64,000 bases of DNA from Candidatus Rhodoferax mariagerensis. GTDB taxonomy: Bacteria; Pseudomonadota; Gammaproteobacteria; Burkholderiales; Burkholderiaceae_C. A program made the position numbers and the translations under genes. A model generated the notes under the pieces. That model had not been told where the DNA came from. It saw only the letters and a program-made list of their open reading frames with translations, and ran no database searches. The DNA is taken from assembly GCA_016719055.1 (NCBI GenBank), contig JADKAW010000016.1:35300-99299 (forward strand), read 5' to 3'. Below are positions 8,432 through 16,668 of this stretch, piece after piece; the stretch's first letter is position 1, and each line of letters begins with the position of its first letter.

Positions 8432-9202
8432 TCAATCATTTGAATCCCCACTTTGCGCCAGATGCGCCTGATACGCCGCCAGCCGGGCATCCAGATCCGC
8501 CAGCCATTGGGCGTCGACAAAGGCTTTCAGGATGCGCTGCACTTCAAAATCGGGCGTGGCGTTGCGGCTGCCAGCCACTTTAAGCTTGCGCACAAAACCC
8601 AACTCGACCAGTTTGTTGAGTTGCGCCTGCACTTGGTCCATCAGCCGGGCCTCATTGGCATTGGCGGGTGAAAACACCCGCACCAGTTCCACCACCGCGT
8701 CCAGCGACAAGACCAGGCGCGTGTCGGCCCCGCTGGCGTCAAACTCGACCAGTTTTTTGCGCAGCAGCGCCAGCAGCAGGCTCAATTGAAAGCTCAAGGG
8801 GCGCCTTGCCACCAGGCGCGGCGGGCTGGGCACCGACTCGTCCTCAGGCTCCGGGCGGGCTTTCAGAAAGGCGTAGCCCTCGGATTCGTCCAGGATCAGG
8901 TCGAGGTTCAGCACGCCCACATAGTCACGCACCCGCGCCTGCAATTCGATCAGCGCCGCCCATAGCGCCGCATCATCGTCGCGGTACAGCACGCTTTTGA
9001 GCAGCGGAATGACCAGTCTACCCAGCTCAACGGGCACCGGCATTGCATCATTTTTGATAGCTGTCTGCGCAGACGGTACGGGGGCTGGAGGCTGATTTTT
9101 CTTGAAATCTGCCTTGCCAGGCGATCCAGCCAGCGCAACGTCGGCCACGCCATCTGTCAGGCCAAACAGGTCATTGTCAAAGAGTGGTGGATGGGTGGAC
9201 AT
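8432..9202 (-). CDS. jetB: Wadjet JetB, MukE-like kleisin-associated subunit (DUF4194)
   Basis: A 256-residue protein of the DUF4194 family, the winged-helix MukE-like partner of JetA and JetC in the Wadjet SMC complex. Recognisable stretches are VIPLLKSVLYRDDDAALWAA, ESEGYAFLKARPEPEDE, RRPLSFQLSLLLALLRKKL and the closing LVELGFVRKLK with DFEVQRILKAFVDAQWL. The first 45 residues are low complexity (Ala, Pro, Lys) and part of them is encoded by an interspersed repeat fragment near 9050. The ATG at 9202 follows the jetA stop by only 2 bp, so the two are surely one transcript. The expected downstream neighbour jetC is displaced by 2.6 kb. Confidence 0.9.
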   Translation of the reverse strand: MSTHPPLFDNDLFGLTDGVADVALAGSPGKADFKKNQPPAPVPSAQTAIKNDAMPVPVELGRLVIPLLKSVLYRDDDAALWAALIELQARVRDYVGVLNLDLILDESEGYAFLKARPEPEDESVPSPPRLVARRPLSFQLSLLLALLRKKLVEFDASGADTRLVLSLDAVVELVRVFSPANANEARLMDQVQAQLNKLVELGFVRKLKVAGSRNATPDFEVQRILKAFVDAQWLADLDARLAAYQAHLAQSGDSND

Positions 9203-9204
9203 GC

Positions 9205-10677
9205 TTATTCCCTGACAAAAATGATCCGAGGCAAGTGCGCCTGGCGGGTGCCGTGGAGGTTGGTCCAGTGCACCGCCTCCAGCACACTGTCGTCCACCAA
9301 GGCTTGGGTAGATTCGCTGGCCAGTTGCACATAGGCGACCAGTTCACCCAGGCCCTGCTGCAACGGGTGCTGCGCCAGAACTTCGCTAAGCGTGACTTGC
9401 GCGCGCTGCTGCAACATCTGGCGCACCTGGCCGGCCAGCAAAGCCTTGTCCACCCGCACCTGGTCAAACAGCGCCGTGGTGTCCAGGTCGCCCTCACCTG
9501 CCAGCAAACTGAGCTTGTCCAGCACCAGTTTGGCTGGCGGGCTGTACAGGGGGCGCTCCATCGGCAGTGCGATGCTGGGGGCCAGGTCATCGATGCTCGC
9601 AAATTCCCCGGTGGGCGGCTGGGCGCGCACGGCCAGCGTGCGCGCTTCAATGCCGCGCACCAAATCCATGATGCGGCGGTTTTCCAGCCAGGCCTGGTCG
9701 TCCAGAAAACGGCGCAACTGCTGCGACAACAGCGCCACCGTGGCCTGCGCGTGTTCGCCAGCATCCAGCCAGTCGTAATGCACGCGCTTCAGGCGCGGGT
9801 CGGGGTGCAGTTGCGCCACCGGCGGCAGCGCCATCACGGCTTCGAGCAGCGCGGTGAGTTCCTCCTGACGCTGTTGCGACATTAAAAAGTCCCAAAAGGC
9901 GCGAAAACTCTTGCCCTGGTCGGATTCGGCAATGGCATCGCGCTCACCCAAAATCGCTTGCAACAGCGTGCCCTTGGCTCCCTGCCACAGCGCAATGCGT
10001 TCGCGCACACTGCGGTCGAGCGTGCGAAAGTTGTGCTCCACCTCGCGAAAGTCGGTCAGCAGCTCGCGCGCCAGTGTGCTGAAGTGCATGAAACGCTCGC
10101 GCAGCGCGGTGTCGTCCAGCAGCGGCATGTCGCCCGCCAGCACCCGGGCGATTTCGTCGTCAATCGCATCACGGCGTTTCTGCAGTTCGGCCACGCGCAG
10201 TTGCGGGTCGGTCTCAGAGCCCTGGCGCATTTGCTGCAACAGGTCAAACAGCGTCAGCAGGCGTGATTCGGTGCCGACAAAGGCGCGCTCTGTCAGGCCC
10301 GCGAGCCAGCTTAATGCCCGCTCGGTGGCCGGCGTCAAATCAAAATGAACCTCGTCGCTGCCCGGCGGGTAAAACTTGCGCAGCCAGCCGCGCTCGGGTA
10401 CGGCCCAGTCGTTCAGGTACTCGGACGCGCCCTTGGGAAAGGTTTGCTCGCCCAACTGCTCACGCAGGCCAAACAGCGTGTCTTCCAGCGCCTCGACCAA
10501 CGCGGATTGCGCCATGACGCGCACATTGGGGGTGACAAAAGCGCGCTGCAAAAAGCTGGCAATCAGCGGCGCATGGTCAGCCACCAGCAGCCGCCAGGCC
10601 GGGTGGCTGCGGCGCAGCGCGTCGAGGGTGGGGTAATCAAGTTTCACAGCACAAGCACATTCATCCGCACAAACCAC
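9205..10677 (-). CDS. jetA: Wadjet JetA, MukF-like kleisin subunit (DUF3375)
   Basis: A 490-residue DUF3375 protein, the kleisin of the type I Wadjet complex that bridges the JetC heads. The family-like N-terminus is LDYPTLDALRRSHPAWRLL, followed by ADHAPLIASFLQRAF; the middle contains GTESRLLTLFDLLQQM and a helical region. The most likely start is either the GTG at 10677 or the GTG at 10647 directly before KLDYPTL; neither has a clear ribosome-binding site, and I give the longer form. It is the first gene of the Wadjet operon. A 225 bp tandem repeat begins at the same place as its start. Confidence 0.9.
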   Translation of the reverse strand: MVCADECACAVKLDYPTLDALRRSHPAWRLLVADHAPLIASFLQRAFVTPNVRVMAQSALVEALEDTLFGLREQLGEQTFPKGASEYLNDWAVPERGWLRKFYPPGSDEVHFDLTPATERALSWLAGLTERAFVGTESRLLTLFDLLQQMRQGSETDPQLRVAELQKRRDAIDDEIARVLAGDMPLLDDTALRERFMHFSTLARELLTDFREVEHNFRTLDRSVRERIALWQGAKGTLLQAILGERDAIAESDQGKSFRAFWDFLMSQQRQEELTALLEAVMALPPVAQLHPDPRLKRVHYDWLDAGEHAQATVALLSQQLRRFLDDQAWLENRRIMDLVRGIEARTLAVRAQPPTGEFASIDDLAPSIALPMERPLYSPPAKLVLDKLSLLAGEGDLDTTALFDQVRVDKALLAGQVRQMLQQRAQVTLSEVLAQHPLQQGLGELVAYVQLASESTQALVDDSVLEAVHWTNLHGTRQAHLPRIIFVRE

Positions 10678-11136
10678 CCTGCCCGCTCATCACGCCGGAG
10701 CCAAATAGATGTGCGCTGTCGCAGAATTGGGGTCGGATCCCAATTCGGCCCCCAATCGCCAAATTGGCTAACGCAGTGCCAGCGAATTGGGCCCTGACCC
10801 CAATTCTGCGGGCCATCACCAAAACTACATCAAACAAGCCTCCAGCCCAAGTCCCGCCTTCGAAAGAAACTTCACTATCAATAGCAAACCAGCACAAACC
10901 ACCCTGCCCGGCTGTCACCCAATCATCAAATCGCCGCGCACGGTAGCAGATCTGGGGTCGGATCCCTGGACTTGGGGTTTTGCCAGTTCGGCCCACGACT
11001 TCTGAACTGGCTAACGCAGGTTCACCGAATTGGGCTCTGACCCCAATTCTGCGGGCCATCGCCAAAAATTGGCCAAATAAGCCTCCAGCCCCCGTCCTGC
11101 TTGAGCAAGCAGCTTCACTAAAAATAGCAATATAGC
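10671..11136. repeat. Two-unit tandem repeat, period about 225 bp, with internal GGGGTC palindromes
   Basis: The segment AAACCACCCTGCCCG occurs at 10671 and 10896, GGGGTCGGATCC at 10729 and 10954, and the block GCCTCCAGCCC...TTCACTA...ATAGCAA in both units. Each unit contains palindromes of the type AATTGGG-N-CCCAATT, which resemble REP-like elements linked to REP-associated transposases. No convincing gene lies in 10678-11177; the 166-codon frame across it merely reflects the repeat. Confidence 0.75.
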
Positions 11137-11177
11137 GCCCGATGGTTGATCCGATGTTCATTGTTTACAGCCCGTCC

Positions 11178-11369
11178 TCAGGCACGCTCGGTGCCAGCCC
11201 CAGTCTGCCCCGGCGGCACCGGTTTGGGCGGCGGGGTTGACACCACCAACCGGGTGCCAGTTTGCTCGGCAATCACGCGGGCACGTTCAGCGGCGCGTTG
11301 CAGCGCGGCGGTGACCTGGCTGCGGCTGGCAAAAATGGGCTTAGGGTTTGAACCATTGGCAGGCATCAC
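11178..11369 (-). CDS. Small partner protein of the zeta-like kinase
   Basis: A 63-residue protein of unknown family. It is rich in Ala, Arg and Pro, with a helical middle (SQVTAALQRAAERARVIAEQ) and a Pro-rich end. Its start overlaps the stop of the zeta-like gene by 4 bp (ATGA), so the two are translationally coupled. A short gene after a zeta-like P-loop kinase is a position where a small antitoxin could be encoded, but I recognise no epsilon-antitoxin motif. Function as antitoxin is inference from position only. Confidence 0.5.
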   Translation of the reverse strand: MMPANGSNPKPIFASRSQVTAALQRAAERARVIAEQTGTRLVVSTPPPKPVPPGQTGAGTERA

Positions 11370-11881
11370 AAAGCTCCTTCATTCAGTAAAACAGGTTGGG
11401 TGCCGCTGTTGTCGTACACGTCCCAAACATCCACCAACGCACAGTAACGGGACAAATTGGCAAGCCCGGCGGCAAAACGGCGGCGTATCACGTCTTCGGC
11501 GATGTTGTGCCCACCCTGGCGCACCCGCTGTGCCACACGCTCAACGGCCATTTCAGCATCTGGCAACGCCAAAAAGTGCAGCGCCACCGCACAGCCAGCC
11601 GCACGCCATTGTGGAATTTGGCGGGCGTAGCTCAAACCCGACAACGTGGTCTCCAGCGCAAAGCTTCGGCCATGTTTCAGGTGGTCCGCTATTTGCGCCA
11701 ACATCAGTCGCGCAGCCTGAATGGCTGCTGTCTCAGGTGCAAAGGGCGACAAGCCCGCAGCGATCAGGTCGGCGTTGACGAATTGCAAACACGCCTCATC
11801 TGTGAGCAGAAACTCACGGGCAAAAGTGGTTTTGCCCGCGCCATTGGGGCCAGCGATGATGACGATTTTTGGCGTACCCAT
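11366..11881 (-). CDS. Zeta-toxin-like P-loop kinase
   Basis: A 171-residue kinase of the zeta toxin / AAA family. Walker A is IIAGPNGAGKTTFAREFL at the very N-terminus; downstream are FVNADLIAAGLSPF and GRSFALETTLSG, the pattern of zeta-type kinases whose best-known members phosphorylate UDP-N-acetylglucosamine. The late basic stretch VRQGGHNIAEDVIRRRF fits the nucleotide-binding lid. I chose the ATG at 11881; a TTG at 11896 would add five residues. It belongs to the toxin-antitoxin group of genes around the Wadjet locus. Whether it is toxic or only a housekeeping P-loop enzyme is not decided by sequence. Confidence 0.75.
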   Translation of the reverse strand: MGTPKIVIIAGPNGAGKTTFAREFLLTDEACLQFVNADLIAAGLSPFAPETAAIQAARLMLAQIADHLKHGRSFALETTLSGLSYARQIPQWRAAGCAVALHFLALPDAEMAVERVAQRVRQGGHNIAEDVIRRRFAAGLANLSRYCALVDVWDVYDNSGTQPVLLNEGAL

Positions 11882-12001
11882 CACCAAATCAGCCAAACTT
11901 CGCTATAAAAAATAGACCTGCCAACGCAAGTTGCACCGGAGCAAGCTGGTTCGCCATCATGAATCCAAGCCATCAGGCTTCTTGAGCACTTTTTTGTCTT
12001 T

Positions 12002-12292
12002 CTACAACAAACGACGCTCAACTTTTTTCACATCCTCAGCAGGCGGCAGGCTTTCTGGTCGAATCCCGCGTTCCAGCAGGGTTTTGCGTACCACTGCATT
12101 GTTGGTGACATGCTCCCTGGAGACAGCCAACTCAGACCCCATTTGATGCTGCCTGGCAATAAAAACGGTGATTTCAGCTGCGAAGTCTTTGGCTTTAAGA
12201 ATGACGGTCGGGGCAATGTCCGCCAGCGGGCGACTGTCGGGCATCGGCGCGCTGCTGGCAATCGGCCAGACGAGTTCAATGCGTGTTGACAT
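12002..12292 (-). pseudogene. dinD: C-terminal fragment of DNA-damage-inducible protein D (DinD)
   Basis: The second half matches the end of DinD: AKDFAAEITVFIARQHQMGS, then SREHVTNNAVVRKTLLERGI and RPESLPPAEDVKKVERRLL. Full DinD proteins, SOS-controlled inhibitors of RecA-mediated strand exchange, are about 270-280 residues; only the last 70 or so remain here, behind about 25 unrelated residues. The frame starts with an ATG that overlaps the stop of the antitoxin gene (TAATG), so it might still be translated. I treat it as a remnant; a short functional derivative cannot be excluded. Confidence 0.65.
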
Positions 12293-12561
12293 TAGCGCCG
12301 CGCCATCAGCTTTATCAAGGCTGGCGTGGGCTCGGGTGGGTTGTTACAGGCCTCGATAGAGGCTTTCGATGCCTCTTGCGACAGGGTGATTTGTTCGACC
12401 TGGTTGATGATGCGCGTGGAGGCTTCGAACATGGTCAGAGAGATAAAGCTCGACACCGTTGAGCCGGTCAGGGCGGCGGCGCGTTCAATCAGTGCCTTGG
12501 CATGAGGGGTGGTGCGCAGGTTGATACGGGCCGATTCGGTATGAGTTGAGGCGGGTGGCAT
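12292..12561 (-). CDS. TacA-like antitoxin (DUF1778, ribbon-helix-helix) without its usual toxin
   Basis: An 89-residue protein whose core ARINLRTTPHAKALIERAAA then LTGSTVSSFI is the DUF1778 ribbon-helix-helix domain of TacA-type antitoxins. The ATG at 12561 is the family-like start. Such antitoxins normally precede a GNAT acetyltransferase toxin (TacT) that blocks charged tRNA; here the next frame is a DinD tail instead, so the module seems to be an orphan. The 5' end of this gene lies in a segment that is repeated near 16410, where only the first dozen codons survive. Confidence 0.75.
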   Translation of the reverse strand: MPPASTHTESARINLRTTPHAKALIERAAALTGSTVSSFISLTMFEASTRIINQVEQITLSQEASKASIEACNNPPEPTPALIKLMARR

Positions 12562-12795
12562 GTTGGGTTCCAGCAAAGTCAGAATATGTACGTCATTTTG
12601 ACACACGATCATCCGAGTTTGCCAACGTAGCCGGGTCAAGCGCCACAGTCAGCACGCTCCATTGCCCGAATCCCGGCGCGTCCAGCGGCCATTGCGCCGC
12701 ATGCTGCACCTGGCGCACACTGCGCGCAAGCAGGTGTGCGGTGCGGATCACGCCCGCGTGGGTGATCCACACCTGATGTTGCGGCCCCAACCTGG
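12531..12795. repeat. Direct repeat copy A: antitoxin 5' end plus cobC 3'-end fragment
   Basis: This segment is nearly identical to 16399-16668, in the same orientation. It contains the first codons of the TacA-like antitoxin and, on the minus strand, the last 67 or so codons of the alpha-ribazole phosphatase (for example QHQVWITHAGVIRTAHLLA) without the rest of that gene. The homology stops abruptly near 12795. The remaining gap to the kelch gene (12796-13073) has no gene I can support, only the presumed promoter and a ribosome-binding site (AAGG) for it. Confidence 0.85.
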
Positions 12796-13073
12796 CCAAC
12801 AGTATTCCCAAGGCCCCGTCTGGTTTTCCGCCTGTAAATTCGATGAGCGAGGGTTCGTTGCCAGCCAATGCCAGGCCCTGATTGGTGGCTTGTGTTGCGT
12901 CCTGAGATCCCCCTCTCGTAGCCGAAACACACCGGTTCGCTTCCGAACCACAGCAATCTTGTAAGCGAAGCCGACCGATGCTAAGCTTGATACCACAACG
13001 ACGGCAGGGGTATTGAATTTTGTTCTCTTGCACCCCGTCCTGATGCAGTGGTGATCTCTCTAAGGCGAAAGTC

Positions 13074-15857
13074 ATGATGAATCTCATTACGAACCAATTC
13101 AGCGTCAGTATTTTGACTCCGACGCTGGGCGGCGTGCGTTTCTTCTATTTGCTCCTGATACAACTGCTTTGGCTTTCCGCAGCCTGTGCAGCAGGTTGGA
13201 CGACTGTTACAAGTCAGTCCACTGCGAGGTATCAGCACACCGCCACGCTACTGCCCAACGGCCAGGTGTTGGTCGCGGGGGGAAGAAACAGCAGCGGCTC
13301 CTTGGCTAGTGCCGAACTCTACGACCCCATCGCCAAAACCTGGTCGCCTGCCAGCAACCTGAGCGCAGCTCGGTACAAGCATACCGCTACGCTGTTGCCG
13401 AATGGCAAGGTTCTCGTCGTTGGGGGGTACGACGGCAGCAGTTACTTGCCCAGCGCCTTACTCTACGATCCGGCCAGCAATACTTGGGCGCCCGCCAGCA
13501 ACCTTAACACGGCGCGGCGCGATCACACCGCCACGCTGCTGGCCAACGGCAAGGTTCTCGTCGCAGGGGGCTTCAATGGCGGCTATTTGCCCGGTGCAGA
13601 ACTTTATGATCCGGCCGCGAACACTTGGTCACCTGCCGGTAATCTAACCGCGCGTCGAGAGCACACCGCGACGCTGCTGGCCAACGGCAAGGTTCTCGTC
13701 GCAGGAGGATTCAATGGCGGCTATTTGCCCAGTGCCGAGCTTTTCAATCCAAGCGCGAATAGTTGGTCGCCTGCCGGTAATCTGACCACGGCGCGGAACA
13801 ACCATACGGCGACACTACTGCCTACCGGCAAGGTTCTCGTCGCAGGAGGATATGGCACCAGCAGCTACCTCTTTAGCGCCGAGCTTTACGATCCGGCCAT
13901 CGGCGCTAGTGGATTCTGGACGTCCGCCGACAGCCTGAGTACGTCACGGTATGCCCACAGCGCGACGCTGTTGCCCAACGGTAAGGTTCTCGTCGCCGGA
14001 GGGAATAGCGTCGGCGGCAACGCCCAGTCCAGCGCCGAGTATTACGATCCTGCCAATGGTGCTGTCGGTACTTGGTCGAGCGCGGGGAGCCTGGGCACGG
14101 CACGCTACGGCCACAGCGCGACGCTTCTCAACAATGGCAAGGTCCTCGTTGTTGGGGGGTACGACGGCACAAGTTACTTGTCCAGCGCCGTGCTCCATGA
14201 TCCGGCTACCCCAGTCTGGTCGGAAGCCGGCAGATTGAACATAGGACGATGGGGGCACACCGCCACGCTGCTACCCGACGGCAAAGTTCTTGTCGCGGGG
14301 GGAATGACTTTCCCTGCCATTAACCAGGCAAGTGCCGAGCTCTACGACCATGCCAATGGCGTTGGTGGTACCTGGTCAGTCACCGGTAGCATGGGTTCGC
14401 GACGCTATCGCCACACTGCAACGCTGCTGGCCAACGGCAAGGTCCTCGTGGTTGGGGGGTACGACGGCAGTAGTTACTTATCCAGCGCTGAACTGTACGA
14501 TCCGCTAACCAATACATGGTCGACTACCGGCAGTTTGAGTACGACACGCTGGTACCACACCGCGACGCTGCTGGCCAACGGCAAGGTTCTCGTCGCAGGG
14601 GGATTCAACGGTAGCGATCTGTCGAGCGCCGAAATCTACGATCCGGCCACCAATAGTTGGTCACCTGCCGGAAACTTAAACTCGTCGACGGCGACACTAT
14701 TGCCCGGTGGAAAGGTTCTTTCCGTGGGCTATGGCGACTACATTGCCGAGCTCTACGACCCGATTGCAAATACCTGGTCGGTTGCTGCCAGCCTGAGTAC
14801 GCCACGGACTAGCCATACCGCGATCCTACTCCCCAACGGCAAGGTGCTGGTCGCGGGGGGATATTTCGACGGCGACCGGTTGTCCGGCGCAGAGCTTTAC
14901 AATCCAGCTACCAATACTTGGTCCCCCGCCGGCAGCATGACTACGAAACGGGAGGATCACACCGCAACTTTGCTGGCCAACGGCAAGGTTCTCGTCGCCG
15001 GGGGATTTAACGGCTCCTTCCTATCCAGCAGTGAACTCTACGATCCGACCGCGGGTGCCGGCAGCACTTGGTCGTCCGCCGGCAACATGGGTGCCTCTTT
15101 TGCCGTTCATACCGCGACTTTGCTGCCCAACGGCAAGGTTCTCGTTGCAGGGGGCAGTAACAGCAGCGACCCCCTGTCTGGGTCTGGGGCTTGGTTGTTC
15201 GACTCTGGTCTGATGTATGCCGATAGTCGCCGCCCGACCGTCGCTACAGTTGGCAGCCTTACCGCTGGAAGCGGAGGGATATTGACGCTGACGGGCACAA
15301 AACTCACCGGCGATGCGGAAGGATCCAGCGGCAATACGCAAAACTCGGCAGCCAACCTGCCGTTCATCCAGTTGCGTCGGCTTGACAATGAAGCCGAGAT
15401 CACCGTTTTCCCAAGTAGCGTGTCCGCCACCACTTTTACCTCGTTGCCCATGGGGCTGTTACCCGCTGGCCACTATCGTCTGACCGTCTTCAGCAATGGG
15501 GTGCCGAGTAGCGCGAAAATAATCCCTGCTTTGCCGTCAGCTCTGCCAGGAGCGCCGACGCTGCTGCGCCTGACACCTGGCAATGGTTCGATGCGTATCG
15601 AGTTCTCACCTCCGGCGAGCACGGGCGAGGTGCCAATCACTAGCTATACCGCCAGTTGCAGTGGCAGCGGTGTTTCCTCACGCACCGCCACGGGTACATC
15701 CTCCCCAATCACCGTGACTGGCCTGACCAACAATGTGAATTACACCTGCACCGTCAGCGCCACCAATAGTGCAGGAACGGGAACCGCATCAGCTAGCGCA
15801 TCCAAGGTCGTCAGACCAGCAAGCATCGCGCCGATCCTCAGCATCCTGCTCGACTAA
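13074..15857 (+). CDS. Secreted kelch-repeat protein with C-terminal fibronectin III-like domain
   Basis: A 927-residue protein. An N-terminal signal peptide (FFYLLLIQLLWLSAACAAG) is followed by 14 kelch motifs of about 47-55 residues, each with a HTATLLPNGKVLVAGG core, enough for two beta-propellers. After residue about 710 comes an IPT-like region (LTAGSGGILTLTGTKLTG) and then a fibronectin type III domain (GAPTLLRLTPGNGSMRIEF to NYTCTVSATNSAG). The last residues are APILSILLD, very like the end of the CAP protein at 45887. It is likely a surface or secreted binding protein; no ligand can be named. It lies between two copies of a 265-270 bp direct repeat, which suggests it was inserted as a cassette. 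Confidence 0.85.
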   Translation: MMNLITNQFSVSILTPTLGGVRFFYLLLIQLLWLSAACAAGWTTVTSQSTARYQHTATLLPNGQVLVAGGRNSSGSLASAELYDPIAKTWSPASNLSAARYKHTATLLPNGKVLVVGGYDGSSYLPSALLYDPASNTWAPASNLNTARRDHTATLLANGKVLVAGGFNGGYLPGAELYDPAANTWSPAGNLTARREHTATLLANGKVLVAGGFNGGYLPSAELFNPSANSWSPAGNLTTARNNHTATLLPTGKVLVAGGYGTSSYLFSAELYDPAIGASGFWTSADSLSTSRYAHSATLLPNGKVLVAGGNSVGGNAQSSAEYYDPANGAVGTWSSAGSLGTARYGHSATLLNNGKVLVVGGYDGTSYLSSAVLHDPATPVWSEAGRLNIGRWGHTATLLPDGKVLVAGGMTFPAINQASAELYDHANGVGGTWSVTGSMGSRRYRHTATLLANGKVLVVGGYDGSSYLSSAELYDPLTNTWSTTGSLSTTRWYHTATLLANGKVLVAGGFNGSDLSSAEIYDPATNSWSPAGNLNSSTATLLPGGKVLSVGYGDYIAELYDPIANTWSVAASLSTPRTSHTAILLPNGKVLVAGGYFDGDRLSGAELYNPATNTWSPAGSMTTKREDHTATLLANGKVLVAGGFNGSFLSSSELYDPTAGAGSTWSSAGNMGASFAVHTATLLPNGKVLVAGGSNSSDPLSGSGAWLFDSGLMYADSRRPTVATVGSLTAGSGGILTLTGTKLTGDAEGSSGNTQNSAANLPFIQLRRLDNEAEITVFPSSVSATTFTSLPMGLLPAGHYRLTVFSNGVPSSAKIIPALPSALPGAPTLLRLTPGNGSMRIEFSPPASTGEVPITSYTASCSGSGVSSRTATGTSSPITVTGLTNNVNYTCTVSATNSAGTGTASASASKVVRPASIAPILSILLD

Positions 15858-15860
15858 CCC

Positions 15861-16013
15861 ATGCCCCAAATCTTCATTGACCACATCCTGCATATCGCTG
15901 TACCGGGCAATCTCGTCCGGATCGAACTGGGCACCGCCAAGGTTCCAACGGATAGGAAATTCAACCGTGTGAGGCCAAGTATCGTGCCCTGGAAGCGCCC
16001 TCAATCCGGGTAA
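15861..16013 (+). pseudogene. Short truncated gene fragment of unknown family
   Basis: An ATG four bases after the kelch stop opens a 50-codon frame beginning MPQIFIDHILHIAVPGNLVR. This start resembles a small conserved hypothetical protein I have seen in Burkholderiales, but the similarity ends after about 25 residues and the rest is unlike it. I consider it a truncated fragment at the edge of the inserted cassette. Confidence 0.3.
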
Positions 16014-16109
16014 ACCCCTCGGTTTGCGGCCCGGCGTTGTGTTCAGCAGGGTGATTTGCGGTGCGTAGCGTGAACCGGGCGCGGCACCACGCCGCAGCCG
16101 GGCTCTGGA

Positions 16110-16398
16110 TGCCAACCGCCGTTTTGCCCACTCGCCAAATGCTACGCTGATTGACCTCGCAGTCTGGCGCGGGTTGCGTTGCCTGATCCCAGTCCGGCTC
16201 GGTTTGCGCCCCGTCATTGCTGTGCGCATCACCGTCATCCCACAATGGTGGCCAGCGTGCCGGGGGCTGTATGTGGAGGCTGCAAGTCCACCCCGATATG
16301 ATCGAGTATTTGCCGAATGTCGGCGCTGTGGATGATGCACGCGATGATGCGCATCTGCCCACTGCAGTTCGGAAACCCCGGCGATGCCGGGCTTTCAC
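16110..16398 (-). pseudogene. Transposase C-terminal remnant, possibly IS91-like, with an internal frameshift
   Basis: The minus strand reads CSGQMRIIACIIHSADIRQI then LDHIGVDLQPP in one frame and continues, after a frame change near 16270, as ARWPPLWDDGDAH and EPDWDQATQPAPD. This order of motifs resembles the C-terminal end of IS91-like transposases; I recall the family rather than having searched it. No catalytic part is present. The stretch between 16014 and 16110 shows no gene. Confidence 0.5.
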
Positions 16399-16668
16399 GG
16401 GCCGATTCGGCGTGAGTTGCAGCGGGTGGCATGTTGATCTCCTGAAACGTCAGTTTTTGTACGTCATTTTGACACGCGATCATCCGAGTTTGCCAACGTA
16501 GCCGGGGCAAGCGCTACATTCAGCACGCTCCATTGCCCGAACCCTGGCGCGTCCAGCGGCCATTGCGCCGCATGCTGCACCTGGCGCACACCGTGCGCAA
16601 GCAGGTGCGCGGCGCGGATCACGCCCGCATGGGTGATCCACACCTGGTGTTGCGGCCCCAGCCTGACC
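16399..16668. repeat. Direct repeat copy B: antitoxin 5' fragment plus intact cobC 3' end
   Basis: Second copy of the segment at 12531-12795. Here the cobC part is continuous with the full phosphatase gene, while the antitoxin is reduced to its first dozen codons (MPPAATHAESAR) before transposase-like sequence begins. Copies A and B together delimit the kelch cassette. Confidence 0.85.

Noticed and set aside
10661..11161. 166-codon minus-strand frame across the 225 bp repeats
   Set aside because: Its apparent internal protein repeat only mirrors the DNA repeat; no ribosome-binding site, and it overlaps the jetA start.
12593..13087. 164-codon minus-strand frame containing the phosphatase C-terminus
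   Set aside because: Only its last 67 or so residues match CobC, as a copied fragment; the rest is unrelated and lies in the presumed kelch promoter.
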